A model generated the notes under the pieces. The model searched no databases, was not told the origin of the DNA, and was given only the letters and a program-made list of their open reading frames with translations. A program made the translations under genes and the position numbers. Of a DNA stretch of 33,817 nucleotides, positions 24,413 to 32,933 are shown piece after piece. Numbering within the stretch: position 1 is the first letter of the stretch; each line of letters opens with the position of its first letter. Source of the DNA: UBA5734 sp964499985 (lineage in GTDB: Bacteria > Bacillota > Clostridia > Saccharofermentanales > UBA5734); NCBI GenBank assembly GCA_964499985.1, contig CAZCMX010000021.1, positions 1-33,817 on the forward strand, given 5' to 3'.

Positions 24413-24494
24413 GATTTAAAATTTTCGCAGATTAGGCAAATCCTGGTCAGTTGTTTGCGGTTCGCTTGGTTTGATTGGCCAATCCGCCTCGTTT

Positions 24495-26057
24495 TCAGTC
24501 ATTCATGGCGTCGGCGAGGGCAGCCAGCAGCTCTCCATTGTCCTGGGTGATCTGCCAGAACATGGCCCCTCCCAGGCCCCGCTCCTGGATATAGTTGACC
24601 TTCCAGTCAATCGATTCTGCATCGTCATAGCTGATGAAGGTTGACCCATCAAATAGCCAGGGCACTTTGGCCTGGGGATGGAAATACCGTTTGAAATTGG
24701 CATTGGTCAGGTATTTTTCCGCGATATCCTTATAGGAAATGGCCCAGCCACCGCTATAGGCCTGGTACCAGCCATTCTGGTCAGAGCTGGTGACATTGGT
24801 GTATTTCATGCCATAGAACGGAATCCCAACGACTATTTTTGCCGCAGGCATCCCGGCATTAAGCCAGAGATTGACCGTCTTGTCCACCGACCAGTTGACC
24901 TGCAATGCGGAGGAACGGTCGGGGGGATACAAAGGTGCATTGAAATCGGTCCGGACATCCCAGGTGCCATGCAGGTCATAGGTCATCAGATTGGCGAAAT
25001 CGACAATTTCACCGAGCTCATCGAGCTGAGTGTTTTTGATATACGTGGTATAGCAGCCACCGGCAAAGGTCAGCAGATAGGGCTTGCCATCCGCTGCAGA
25101 CCGCGCATCCAGCTTCTTGCGCAAGGTCTCCATCAGCAAAGTGAAGTTCTCCCGGTCCTCCGGCCGCCGCACATTGTCCGAAGCACCGCCCTGGACAGGA
25201 TATTCCCAGTCGATATCGATGCCGTCAAAGCCATGCTCGATCATAAAGGCCACACAGCTGTCGGCAAAGGTCTGGCGCGATTCCTTTGTCAGGGCTGCAT
25301 CGGAAAAACGTTCCGACCAATCCCAGCCGCCCACTGCAATCAAGGTTTTCAGCTCGGGTTTCTTTTTTTTCAGCTGCCGGAGCGCGGCAAAATTCTGCGG
25401 GTCATATTTGGGATAGCCCATCGTGATCTTATTGTCCGGGCTGATCTTGGCAAAGGCATAGTTGATATGGGTCAGCTCGCTCACATCGATCTGGGATGGG
25501 TCAAAGCCTTCGGCAATTTTCCAGCCGGCAAAGTAGCCGACAATTCTCGACTGGGAAGCACCAGCCCGGACCGGCTCAGCGGGCTCAGGCACCGGCGTGG
25601 GCTCCGGTGTGGGGGTGGGGGTGGGTATCGGCGTTGGGGTTGGCGTAGGTGTCGGGGTCGGGCTGGGGGTTGGGGTTGGCGCCGGACTGGGTGAAGGGGT
25701 GGGGCTCGGCGTCAGAGTTGGCGTAGGTGTAAGTGTCGGTGCCGGACTGGGACTCGGGGTCGGGGTCAGAACCAGCTGCTCGCTCTGACTGGGCAGCGGG
25801 GTTGTTTCGCTGGCGCTGCCATCAGAGACAGTGCCGGATGAGCTGGTCGCAGTCTGGCCAGGGTCCTGGTCCGGACGTGCCTGACTGGCCAGGTCCTGGA
25901 TCACGGGAAATCCCGCAACCGTTCCGACCAGGATGACGACAAGCAGCAGGCCCAGCCATAGCCGGGACAGGCGGCGCGGCGGCCTGCCGGGCCGGATTTT
26001 CCTGGGCTGATCAGGCATTGGCTGCGGTTCCGGATGGATTTGAGCGGTCTTTTTCAT
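24495..26057 (-). CDS. Membrane-anchored GH18 family glycosidase with Pro-Thr linker
   Basis: Extracellular glycosidase of 520 residues. A short basic, Pro-rich cytoplasmic tail is followed by one helix (LWLGLLLVVILVGTVAGF, approx. 33-50). A long Pro/Thr/Ser linker (approx. 98-158) leads to a GH18 catalytic barrel (approx. 170-518). The catalytic motif FDGIDIDWE (277-285) has all acidic residues, with Glu285 as proton donor; MTYDLHG and the final FWQITQDNGEL match the fold. Such enzymes cut chitin or peptidoglycan-like N-acetylglucosamine polymers. ATG 26057 (MKKTAQ) has AAGGAAG upstream. It lies alone on the minus strand, divergent from mscS. Chitinase is the default call; spore or cell-wall lysis is possible. 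Confidence 0.9.
   Translation of the reverse strand: MKKTAQIHPEPQPMPDQPRKIRPGRPPRRLSRLWLGLLLVVILVGTVAGFPVIQDLASQARPDQDPGQTATSSSGTVSDGSASETTPLPSQSEQLVLTPTPSPSPAPTLTPTPTLTPSPTPSPSPAPTPTPSPTPTPTPTPTPIPTPTPTPEPTPVPEPAEPVRAGASQSRIVGYFAGWKIAEGFDPSQIDVSELTHINYAFAKISPDNKITMGYPKYDPQNFAALRQLKKKKPELKTLIAVGGWDWSERFSDAALTKESRQTFADSCVAFMIEHGFDGIDIDWEYPVQGGASDNVRRPEDRENFTLLMETLRKKLDARSAADGKPYLLTFAGGCYTTYIKNTQLDELGEIVDFANLMTYDLHGTWDVRTDFNAPLYPPDRSSALQVNWSVDKTVNLWLNAGMPAAKIVVGIPFYGMKYTNVTSSDQNGWYQAYSGGWAISYKDIAEKYLTNANFKRYFHPQAKVPWLFDGSTFISYDDAESIDWKVNYIQERGLGGAMFWQITQDNGELLAALADAMND
25584..25766 (-). repeat. Pro-Thr/Ser repeat-coding tract in the GH18 gene
   Basis: About 60 codons of alternating Pro with Thr or Ser (PTPTPSP-type) make GGGGTTGGGGTC-like repeats on the plus strand. 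The tract encodes an extended, possibly glycosylated wall-spanning linker. It is prone to length change by slippage. Confidence 0.85.
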
Positions 26058-26226
26058 GTTTATCGGGTCTTCCTTATGTCCTGGCTGCTGCAAAAGTTCC
26101 GGCCAAGGCCCCTGCAAAACGCTGGGCAGGCAGAATTGTCATGTCTACAGCATATCAAAGTCATGTTTCAGTCGGATGACCAACAGCGCTACAGTTCAGT
26201 TGCAAGGTTGACGCTCCCGGACCGTT

Positions 26227-26256
26227 TTGCCAACTGCTGGTTTTTTGTACTATGAT
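26227..26256 (+). promoter_or_regulatory. Promoter for mscS
   Basis: TTGCCA (26227-26232) and TATGAT (26251-26256) are spaced by 18 nt, with a T-rich run just before the -10. The start point would be near 26263, about 26 nt before the mscS ATG. Confidence 0.6.
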
Positions 26257-26288
26257 GGGGAACAGAGCAAAACCCACAGGAGATTGAC

Positions 26289-27182
26289 ATGGTACAGGAA
26301 ATGATCGACAAAACAGTCGGCTTTGCAACGACAACCGGTCTGAATCTGGTTTTGGCATTGCTTCTGGTCCTGATTGGCTACCGGCTGATCCAATTCCTGT
26401 CCAAGCGGATGGGGCGGTCACCGGGATTTTCCCGGATGGATCCTGGCGCGCAGAGTTTTATCCGCAGTTTTCTCAAGATCGTCCTGATCATCATCCTGGT
26501 CCTGACCGCGGCCAATATGATCGGTGTCCCCATGACCTCGATCCTGGCGGTGCTCGGCTCGGCTGGCCTGGCCATCGGCCTGGCCTTGCAGGGGGCCCTG
26601 GGCAATCTGGCCGGCGGCCTGATCATCCTGATCTTCAAGCCCTTCCGGGTCGGTGACTATGTCGATACCAAAGACGGCGCCGGAACCGTGCGGGAGATCA
26701 ATGTCTTCTACACCATCCTGATGACGCCCGACAACCAGGTGATCACCCTGCCCAATGGCAACCTGACCAATGCAGCCATCACGAATTATACAAGCGAACC
26801 TATGCGCCGGCTCAATCTCGAAATCTCCACGCCGCATGCCGTCGACCTGGAGCAGATCAAATCACTGCTGCTCGGGCATGCCAGGAGCCATCCGGATATC
26901 CTGCAACAGCCGGAGCCGTTCTGCCGCCTGCTGCGCCAGGGTGAGAGCACCCTCGTTTTCGCATTGCGGGCCTGGTGTCCGACCGCCCTGTATTGGAATA
27001 TCTACCATGACCTGCTGGAACAAATCAAAAACAGCTTCGATGCCAATGAGATTGCCATGCCCGTGGCCAAGCTGGATGTGCGGCTGGAAAAACAGGAGCG
27101 CCTTGCCCAGTCCCTCAGAAGCCCCAGCCAAGGCCGGCCAGGAGAGTCAGGAAGCGGGGCCCGAAGATCTGCAGGCCAATGA
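26289..27182 (+). CDS. mscS: Small-conductance mechanosensitive channel, MscS family
   Basis: Membrane channel of 297 residues that opens under turgor stress. Three N-terminal helices are visible. The pore helix region ILAVLGSAGLAIGLALQGALGNLAGGLIIL shows the Ala/Gly packing of TM3. It is followed by the MscS beta domain signature FRVGDYVDTKDGAGTVREI and the LPNG(N) block (TLPNGNLTNAAITNYT). GGAG stands 6 nt before the ATG. The C-terminal tail (after approx. 275, SPSQGRPGESGSGARRS) is polar and lies in DNA that is also the 3' end of the oppositely oriented dgkA gene (68-nt overlap). Confidence 0.94.
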   Translation: MVQEMIDKTVGFATTTGLNLVLALLLVLIGYRLIQFLSKRMGRSPGFSRMDPGAQSFIRSFLKIVLIIILVLTAANMIGVPMTSILAVLGSAGLAIGLALQGALGNLAGGLIILIFKPFRVGDYVDTKDGAGTVREINVFYTILMTPDNQVITLPNGNLTNAAITNYTSEPMRRLNLEISTPHAVDLEQIKSLLLGHARSHPDILQQPEPFCRLLRQGESTLVFALRAWCPTALYWNIYHDLLEQIKNSFDANEIAMPVAKLDVRLEKQERLAQSLRSPSQGRPGESGSGARRSAGQ

Positions 27183-27546
27183 TCACGGAACCGATGGCCG
27201 TGATCAGGACCGCCCCGGCCGCCAGATCCTTGATCTGCTTGGCCAGGGGATGATAATCCGGTGTCACCAGGTCCACCATCCGCTCCAGCGCACTGTTGAG
27301 ACATTCGGCGGATAGAACCAGGGTGATGCAAATCGCCAGGACCGCACCTTCCAGCCGGCTGACTTGCCAGGCCAGACCCAAAAGGACCACCGCCACAGCC
27401 GCCAGCAATTCGATGGTGAACACCCGTTCATGCAAAAAGGCCGTCCAGATCCCCTCTGCGGCATAACGGAAGCTGTCTGCCAGATGCTTGTTTTTCAGAT
27501 GCGATTTCAGGGACGGCCGCTGATGCTTTTTCTGCGGAATATTCAT
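27115..27546 (-). CDS. dgkA: Diacylglycerol kinase / undecaprenol kinase (DgkA family)
   Basis: Small membrane kinase of 143 residues with three helices. The active-site signature is present as SAECLNSALERMVDLVTP followed by HPLAKQIKDLAAGAVLI. In Gram-positive bacteria most members phosphorylate undecaprenol, recycling the cell-wall lipid carrier. An N-terminal basic tail (approx. 1-25) precedes the core. The gene is 17 nt downstream of the metallopeptidase gene and probably co-transcribed. Its 3' end overlaps mscS tail to tail. Confidence 0.9.
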   Translation of the reverse strand: MNIPQKKHQRPSLKSHLKNKHLADSFRYAAEGIWTAFLHERVFTIELLAAVAVVLLGLAWQVSRLEGAVLAICITLVLSAECLNSALERMVDLVTPDYHPLAKQIKDLAAGAVLITAIGSVIIGLQIFGPRFLTLLAGLGWGF

Positions 27547-27563
27547 GCTCTGAACCTGCTTTC

Positions 27564-28439
27564 TCAGGCTGCCCGCCCAGGCAAGCCCAGTACAGAGGCA
27601 TTGAAGGTGTCGCCATCCTCGATCGTGCCTGCCGTAAAGCCCTTCTGGAACCAGCGGCTGCGCTGCTCGGAGGTGCCATGGGTGAAGCTGTCCGGGACAA
27701 CATAGCCATAGGCCTGTTTCTGGATCCGGTCATCCCCCACCGCACTGGCTGCAGCGAGGGCCTCCTCCAGATCTCCAGGCTCCAAGAGTTCGGCCCGCTG
27801 GGCATAATGCGCCCAGACACCAGCCAGATAATCGGCCTGCAGCTCCAGCCGCACCAGATACTGGTTGAATTCCGCTTCACTGAGCTGCGGCTTCAAGTCG
27901 AAAACCTGCTTGGTGATCCCCAGCTGGTTTTGGACATGGTGGCCGATTTCATGCGCAACGACATAGGCGATCGCAAAGTCACCGGGGGCTTTGAACTTTG
28001 TTTTCAGCTCCTGGAAAAAGCTCAGGTCGATGTAGACCTTCTGGTCCCCGGGACAATAGAATGGACCGGTTGAAGCACCGGAGACTCCACAGGCCGACTC
28101 GACGGTGCCCGAGTACAAAACCAGTTTGGGGTTTTCATACGTCTGGCCAGCATCGGCAAAAAGCGCTGCCCAGACATCTTCGGTCTCGGCCAGAACCACC
28201 GAGACAAATTGCGCGAGCTCTTCCTCCTCGGCCGTCCCCTGGTACGTGCCAGCCGGCACTTCTTGCTGCTGGTTCAGGACACCCGGCAGCAGATCGGCGG
28301 GATTGCCACCCATCAGGGCAATGACGATGAAGAGGACGATCGTGCCGATCCCCAGTCCGCCTCCGATCACTGTACGCGAACCGCCCCTGCCGCGCCGGTC
28401 TTCCACATTGGAACTGGTTCTTCTGCCCTGCCATTTCAT
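27564..28439 (-). CDS. Neutral zinc metallopeptidase, YpfJ family
   Basis: Membrane-anchored metallopeptidase of 291 residues. Near the N-terminus is a basic, Arg-rich segment with one helix (IVLFIVIALMGG, approx. 37-48). The outside domain carries the zinc motif HEIGHH in AYVVAHEIGHHVQNQLG, preceded by QKVYIDLSFFQEL, both typical of zinc_peptidase (YpfJ) proteins. Its physiological substrate is not known for the family. ATG 28439 (MKWQGRR) has GGAGGG at a good distance; the 11-codon extension has none. Confidence 0.9.
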   Translation of the reverse strand: MKWQGRRTSSNVEDRRGRGGSRTVIGGGLGIGTIVLFIVIALMGGNPADLLPGVLNQQQEVPAGTYQGTAEEEELAQFVSVVLAETEDVWAALFADAGQTYENPKLVLYSGTVESACGVSGASTGPFYCPGDQKVYIDLSFFQELKTKFKAPGDFAIAYVVAHEIGHHVQNQLGITKQVFDLKPQLSEAEFNQYLVRLELQADYLAGVWAHYAQRAELLEPGDLEEALAAASAVGDDRIQKQAYGYVVPDSFTHGTSEQRSRWFQKGFTAGTIEDGDTFNASVLGLPGRAA

Positions 28440-28490
28440 GAGTGTCCCTCCGATCCTTGCCGGAACACACACCGCCAGTCAAGATTTCCT

Positions 28491-28530
28491 GGCTGATGCC
28501 TGGTTTGCCCGGCTGATGCCTGGTTTGACC
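28491..28530. repeat. Two tandem 20-nt repeats in the 28440-28884 intergenic region
   Basis: GGCTGATGCCTGGTTTGCCC and GGCTGATGCCTGGTTTGACC stand head to tail, differing at one base, upstream of the metallopeptidase gene (minus strand). The rest of this 445-nt divergent spacer holds the plus-strand promoter at 28608-28636 and one doubtful small reading frame. Confidence 0.7.
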
Positions 28531-28607
28531 GGTATTTGGTCAGCCATCCGTCTGGTACGCAGCTATCTAATCCTATTTTAGAACTTTTACTGCCACAAAA
28601 GAACAAC

Positions 28608-28636
28608 TTGCCAGTCGGATTTATTAATCTTAAAAT
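28608..28636 (+). promoter_or_regulatory. Plus-strand promoter upstream of the DUF3592-like gene
   Basis: TTGCCA (28608-28613), a 17-nt spacer and TAAAAT (28631-28636) stand in locally AT-rich DNA. The start point would be near 28643, just at the ATG of the small frame below and about 240 nt before the next sure gene. Confidence 0.55.
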
Positions 28637-28643
28637 TAATCCA

Positions 28644-28844
28644 ATGAAGATGAAAATATTTCATTCAAACGGTAACCGCGCCTGTCGACAGGGTATTTTG
28701 ATCATGGGCTTGATCTTTTGTCTGAGTGTTTTGCTGCCCGGTTGCCAGACAGCCGGCTGCATTGCACTGAAAATGATGTCATGGATTTATTCTGGCCGAT
28801 CTGCCCAGTCGGCACACCTGTTTATATTTATCCCTGATTTTTGA
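28644..28844 (+). CDS. Possible small lipoprotein (66 aa)
   Basis: Not a recognised family. The frame begins MKMKIFHSN, then shows a hydrophobic stretch and a lipobox-like LLPGCQTAGC, followed by only about 30 residues. It has no ribosome binding site, and the predicted transcription start coincides with its ATG, so it would be leaderless. It could also be a decayed lipoprotein gene or a chance frame in the leader of the next gene. Confidence 0.25.
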   Translation: MKMKIFHSNGNRACRQGILIMGLIFCLSVLLPGCQTAGCIALKMMSWIYSGRSAQSAHLFIFIPDF

Positions 28845-28884
28845 TCCCAGATCATAGAAACGCCTGATCAGAGGAGACATACAG

Positions 28885-29421
28885 ATGAGTCGGATCAAAC
28901 GAAATTCCAAAGGCAATGGCCCTCTGGCCCGCATTCTCATTTCCTTGCTTGGCTTGGCCATGATCCTGCTCGGGGCCAGTCGGTTCGCCCTGTTTTTTAT
29001 CGGGGAAACAACCTATGCCGATGTGAATACGCGCCGGGTCGGTGGCGCAGACAATCAATATTCGGCCGACAAACGCTATGAGTGGTCGATTGACTACACC
29101 TTCACCGATGCGGATGGAGAGGTTCATGCCGGACATACCACACGCCGGGGCGGAGATATGGGCATCAAAGTCGAAAGCACCGTCTATTACTGGCCGGCAG
29201 CCCCTTTCATCAATGGCCTGGAGCGAGAAGTCGAGCCCAACCTGGGCCAATTGGTCCTGGTCGCAATCGGCATCCTGCTGATTGTGCTCATGAATCGCAA
29301 ATCTGGCCGGGACTTACCCCGCCATCAGCCGGCACCCGGCACCTGTTTTTGCGCCGAATGCGGCACACCCCTCTCTGCCAATACCCGTTTCTGCCCCCAA
29401 TGTGGCAGCGCGGTGAAATGA
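28885..29421 (+). CDS. DUF3592-like membrane protein with C-terminal zinc ribbon
   Basis: A 178-residue protein of unknown function. A basic N-terminus is followed by a helix (ILISLLGLAMILLGASRFALFF, approx. 17-38). A beta-rich outer domain then contains a DUF3592-like block (YEWSIDYTFTDADGEVHAGHT). A second helix (LVLVAIGILLIVLM) leads to a cytoplasmic double-CxxC zinc ribbon (CAECGTPL...FCPQCGSAV) at the very end. AGGAG lies 8 nt before the ATG. The EamA transporter follows within 8 nt, so the two genes form an operon. Confidence 0.8.
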   Translation: MSRIKRNSKGNGPLARILISLLGLAMILLGASRFALFFIGETTYADVNTRRVGGADNQYSADKRYEWSIDYTFTDADGEVHAGHTTRRGGDMGIKVESTVYYWPAAPFINGLEREVEPNLGQLVLVAIGILLIVLMNRKSGRDLPRHQPAPGTCFCAECGTPLSANTRFCPQCGSAVK

Positions 29422-29429
29422 GGTTATTG

Positions 29430-30305
29430 ATGTCACCTGCCGTGAAAGGTCACCTGCTTGCGTTCATCACGATTACAATCTGGAGTTCCACCTTCATCAT
29501 CAGCAAATGGCTTCTGGACCAGATGGCGCCCCTGCAGATCTTGCTGGGCCGCTTCATCATTGCCATCATCTTTTTAAGCATCATCCATCCCCGGTTCAAA
29601 AAGCCGGTTTCGTTGCGCGAAGAACTCCTGTTCCTGGCGATAGGCACTGCCTTGGCCAGCTACTTTGTTTTTGAAAACAGCGCCCTGCAATGGACATATT
29701 CCTCCAATGTCAGCCTGATTGTCGCCACCATCCCATTCATGACCGGCATCCTATCCCGGCTGGTTTATAAAACACCCTTCTTCACACTCCAGGGTGTCAT
29801 CGGCCTGGTTACGGCCTATCTGGGCGTTCTGATCATCATCATCAATGGCAGCCAGCTGGAAGGGGTTGAACCCATCGGAGACCTTCTGGCCATCGGTGCA
29901 GCCCTGATGTTCGCCGTCTATTCCGTCTTCATGCTCAAAACAGGTGCCGGTTATACCCTGATCCAGCTCACCCGCAAAGTATTTGTTTATGGATTTTTTG
30001 CGCTGTCCCTGATGCTGGCGCTCAGCGGAGTGCCCCTCATCCCGGAAAGCCTGACGGGTCAAGGCATTGCCAGCCTTTTCTACCTCGGCATTGTGGCCTC
30101 ATCCCTGGCCTTCATTTTCTGGAACCGCGCCATCCAGGCGATCGGTCCAGTCAAGACCAACCAGTACATCTATCTGATTCCGGTCATGACAACACTTTTT
30201 GCCGCGCTCATTTTACATGAACCCATCACTTGGCTGACCATTGCTGGAGCGGCCATGATCCTGGCCGGACTCTATCTGTCAGAAAAATCCAGAAGCACCC
30301 TCTGA
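29430..30305 (+). CDS. EamA/DMT family transporter
   Basis: Inner-membrane transporter of 291 residues with ten predicted helices in two EamA repeats. The first starts at FITITIWSSTFIISKWLL and the second includes AALMFAVYSVFMLK. The ending MTTLFAALILHEPITWLTIAGAAMILAGLYL is typical. Members export or exchange amino acids, nucleotide sugars or other metabolites; the substrate is not predictable here. ATG 29430 is preferred because TGAGG stands 6 nt upstream; ATG 29418, overlapping the previous stop, is the alternative. Confidence 0.9.
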   Translation: MSPAVKGHLLAFITITIWSSTFIISKWLLDQMAPLQILLGRFIIAIIFLSIIHPRFKKPVSLREELLFLAIGTALASYFVFENSALQWTYSSNVSLIVATIPFMTGILSRLVYKTPFFTLQGVIGLVTAYLGVLIIIINGSQLEGVEPIGDLLAIGAALMFAVYSVFMLKTGAGYTLIQLTRKVFVYGFFALSLMLALSGVPLIPESLTGQGIASLFYLGIVASSLAFIFWNRAIQAIGPVKTNQYIYLIPVMTTLFAALILHEPITWLTIAGAAMILAGLYLSEKSRSTL

Positions 30306-30378
30306 CTCGAGTTTAACAAGCCCCGCGACAACCGTTGCAATCCAATTTGAACATGGATCGACGCCACTGGTGCTGCTG

Positions 30379-32322
30379 TCAGGCGCGCTCCTCGAGCAAA
30401 CCAGCCCGGTAGGCCTGGATCAGGTCCTGCAGCTCTTCGACCTGCCTGGCCATCTCCTTCCCTTCATCCGTATCCGCCACGGTAATGCGCTGCGGCATGT
30501 TTTCGATAATTTTGACCACCGGCGACAGGTCGACCGGCCGCTTGTCGGCATCAATATGGAATGGGGAGTGCTCTGCCAGGGCCAGATACCGTGAATTGAA
30601 GATCAGGGAATAGCCGCCAATCCCTGTCGTCGTCTGGTAGGCCTTGGAAATACCGCCATCAATGACATAGAGCAAGCCGCCCCCCTTGACTGGGCTTTCC
30701 CCAGCCTTGAGCTTGACCGGCACATGTCCATTGATGATATGGGCATAGGCCGGATCCAGGTCAAATTCGCGCAGGATTTTTTCGCAGACCGCACGGTCAT
30801 CCTGCAGCTTGTAATAGGCATTCATATGCTCTTTGTGGGTCGCTTTATCAGCCAGGAAATACCGCTCGAAGGTCGCCATGCGGTTCTTGCCAAATAACGG
30901 TGAATGCGGGCCGCACCACAGATACCACATGAAATCGCGGGCATCATAGCGTTCCTGGGAGTGCGGTGGTGCAAAATAACCGCGGCGAACGACCGCATCA
31001 ATATGGTCCAGATAGGCCTTGCCGGCATAAGTGTCTGCGCCGAATGTGACGGTTTCAAATTCACCCTCCGGCGTCATCAGGATGCAGCCATGATAGAGCA
31101 AATTGTGATTGATCCGCTTATAGGTGCCGCCCTGCAGATAAAGGAACCGGATATGGCGCTGCAGCTTTTCACTGTGCCGGAACGAGGCGGCCAGGGTCAT
31201 CATCAGGTCTTCCTCCTCGGGCATCAGGCGCAGCGGGTCATTCGGGTCGATGGTCGGGAAACGAGTGTCCTTCAAAGCATGCAAGGTGCCATCCAGGGTC
31301 AGTGTCCCCGCCGCAAAATCGATCTTTTCCAAGAGCCGGCGATTGTCCATCTGATATTCGGGGTGCTTGGCAATCAGCTGGCTTTCCAATTTGAACTGGA
31401 TCACCGCCATCGCCTTGTGCATCTTGGCCGCCAGATGGACATCGACCGGATCGTATTTGTTCTCGTCCAGGATATGGGGCGCAAAGATCCGGCAGGGATC
31501 ATCACGGTAAACCTGCGCGGCAAACACTGAAAGCGGGCGCAGATTGATGCCATAGCCATCCTCAAGCACATCGAAGCTGTTGTAACTGATTCCGAGCCGG
31601 ATCACATTGGCCATACAGGCCAGGCTGCCCGCTGCCGCCCCCATCCAGAGTATATCGTGGTTCCCCCACTGGACATCGACATCATGGAAATCGATCAGGG
31701 CATTCATGATCGCATCCGCCCGCGGTCCACGATCGAAAATATCGCCGATAATATGCAGCTTGTCGATCGCCAGCTGCTGGATCAGGACGCATAAGCTGGC
31801 GATGAAATCCTTCATCATCCCCGTCTCGACAATCGATCGGACACTCGCCTCATAAAACTGCGCCTTGCTTGCCGTATCCACATGCAGGAGTTCATCCATG
31901 ATCGCTGCAAACTGGGGCGGCAATTTCTTTCTGACCTGATGCCTGGTATATTTGGCCGAGACGGTCTTGCTGACCTCCAGCAGGCGATAAACCGTGATCC
32001 GGCACCAGTCCAGCAAGTCCTGGCCCTCGAGATCAAGGCGGTCGAGCTCCTTTTCCGGATAATAGATCAAGTTCGAGAGTGCCACCCGATCCGCCTTAGA
32101 GACTGATTTGGTGAACAAGTCATCGATTTTGTTGCGGATAAAACCCGAAGCACTGCGCAGCAGATGGATGAAGGCCTCATGTTCGCCATGCAGGTCACTG
32201 AAGAAGAACTCCGTGCCCTTGGGCAGGCTCATGATCGCCTGGAGGCGGATCGCCTCCGCAGCAGCCGTCTGGATCGTCGGATAATCTCGGGAGAGCAATT
32301 TGAGATAGGGATAGTCCAGCAT
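30379..32322 (-). CDS. fbp: Fructose-1,6-bisphosphatase class III
   Basis: Gluconeogenic enzyme of 647 residues that hydrolyses fructose-1,6-bisphosphate to fructose-6-phosphate. It is the large Bacillota-type (class III) enzyme with a metallophosphatase core: FFSDLHGEHEAF near 40-51, IIGDIFDRGPRAD, VQWGNHDILWMG and, late, IINGHVPVK. The length agrees with the family (about 640-670). ATG 32322 (MLDYPYLKL) has GGAGG 5 nt upstream. It is monocistronic and convergent with the EamA gene, with 73 nt between and no clear terminator. Confidence 0.96.
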   Translation of the reverse strand: MLDYPYLKLLSRDYPTIQTAAAEAIRLQAIMSLPKGTEFFFSDLHGEHEAFIHLLRSASGFIRNKIDDLFTKSVSKADRVALSNLIYYPEKELDRLDLEGQDLLDWCRITVYRLLEVSKTVSAKYTRHQVRKKLPPQFAAIMDELLHVDTASKAQFYEASVRSIVETGMMKDFIASLCVLIQQLAIDKLHIIGDIFDRGPRADAIMNALIDFHDVDVQWGNHDILWMGAAAGSLACMANVIRLGISYNSFDVLEDGYGINLRPLSVFAAQVYRDDPCRIFAPHILDENKYDPVDVHLAAKMHKAMAVIQFKLESQLIAKHPEYQMDNRRLLEKIDFAAGTLTLDGTLHALKDTRFPTIDPNDPLRLMPEEEDLMMTLAASFRHSEKLQRHIRFLYLQGGTYKRINHNLLYHGCILMTPEGEFETVTFGADTYAGKAYLDHIDAVVRRGYFAPPHSQERYDARDFMWYLWCGPHSPLFGKNRMATFERYFLADKATHKEHMNAYYKLQDDRAVCEKILREFDLDPAYAHIINGHVPVKLKAGESPVKGGGLLYVIDGGISKAYQTTTGIGGYSLIFNSRYLALAEHSPFHIDADKRPVDLSPVVKIIENMPQRITVADTDEGKEMARQVEELQDLIQAYRAGLLEERA

Positions 32323-32365
32323 GATGACCTCCGGCAAAAGCAAGTGTTCCTGGTCCGATAGAATC

Positions 32366-32396
32366 AGTATAGCAGAGTCGAACCGGCAAGCTGCAA
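32366..32396 (-). promoter_or_regulatory. Possible fbp promoter
   Basis: The minus strand has TATACT (32371-32366) with TTGCAG (32396-32391) 19 nt upstream. The -10 is good and the spacing is long. It lies about 45 nt before the fbp start. Confidence 0.35.
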
Positions 32397-32472
32397 ACGC
32401 ATCTTGCTCAGACAGTGGGAAGGATTGCGCAAAGCTTGCCGGTCAAATGGCGACACTCACAATCAAGCCACT

Positions 32473-32511
32473 CACAAACAAAAATCCCCTCGCATCAGTT
32501 CGCTGGGGATT
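32473..32511 (-). terminator. Rho-independent terminator, minus strand
   Basis: AATCCCC (32511-32505) pairs with GGGGATT (32489-32483) over a 15-nt loop and is followed by TTTGTTTGTG. No intact minus-strand gene ends just before it; the nearest is the tautomerase about 760 nt away. A lost gene or a non-coding transcript is possible. Confidence 0.6.
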
Positions 32512-32933
32512 GTCCGTTGACCGCAATCAACCGGTCTTATGAAAAGAGCACGACATGGCTCACATCTAAACGATAACATCGTTCTGTCATGGTTCGATGA
32601 ACGGCAGGTGAATTCTGGGTAAAGATTGATCCGGAAACGGATTGAAAACCTAAATGAACAGAAGCAAATCGGATTATATGTTTTACCACCAACGTCGATC
32701 ACCCTCGAATTCATAAACATATCATTTTCAATTCACAAGCAAAACCATCTCGGGATAACATTGAAATTTCTAGGTCTCTTCGTGTGAAATTCAGATTATC
32801 AGCGCCTGATTTGGTAGCTAACCCGCACTTTTAGTCATATTCGAGTAAGAGCGATGGCATGTGTATTATCGAAAGTGGTTTGAAATCAGTTCTTAAACCT
32901 ATAGATTACGGTTTATAACCGAGGGGTTTTCTG

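Noticed and set aside
25584..25766. Repeat tract looked at first like a CRISPR-type or satellite array
   Set aside because: The repeats are in frame with the GH18 gene and encode a Pro-Thr linker; there are no spacers.
32366..32395. tRNA-like T-loop sequence GGTTCGACTC on the minus strand
   Set aside because: No matching T-stem, anticodon arm or acceptor stem around it; it lies in the fbp upstream region.
32472..32720. Minus-strand frame of 82 codons
   Set aside because: A terminator hairpin lies inside its end, there is no ribosome binding site, and the product is Cys/Arg-rich without any domain.
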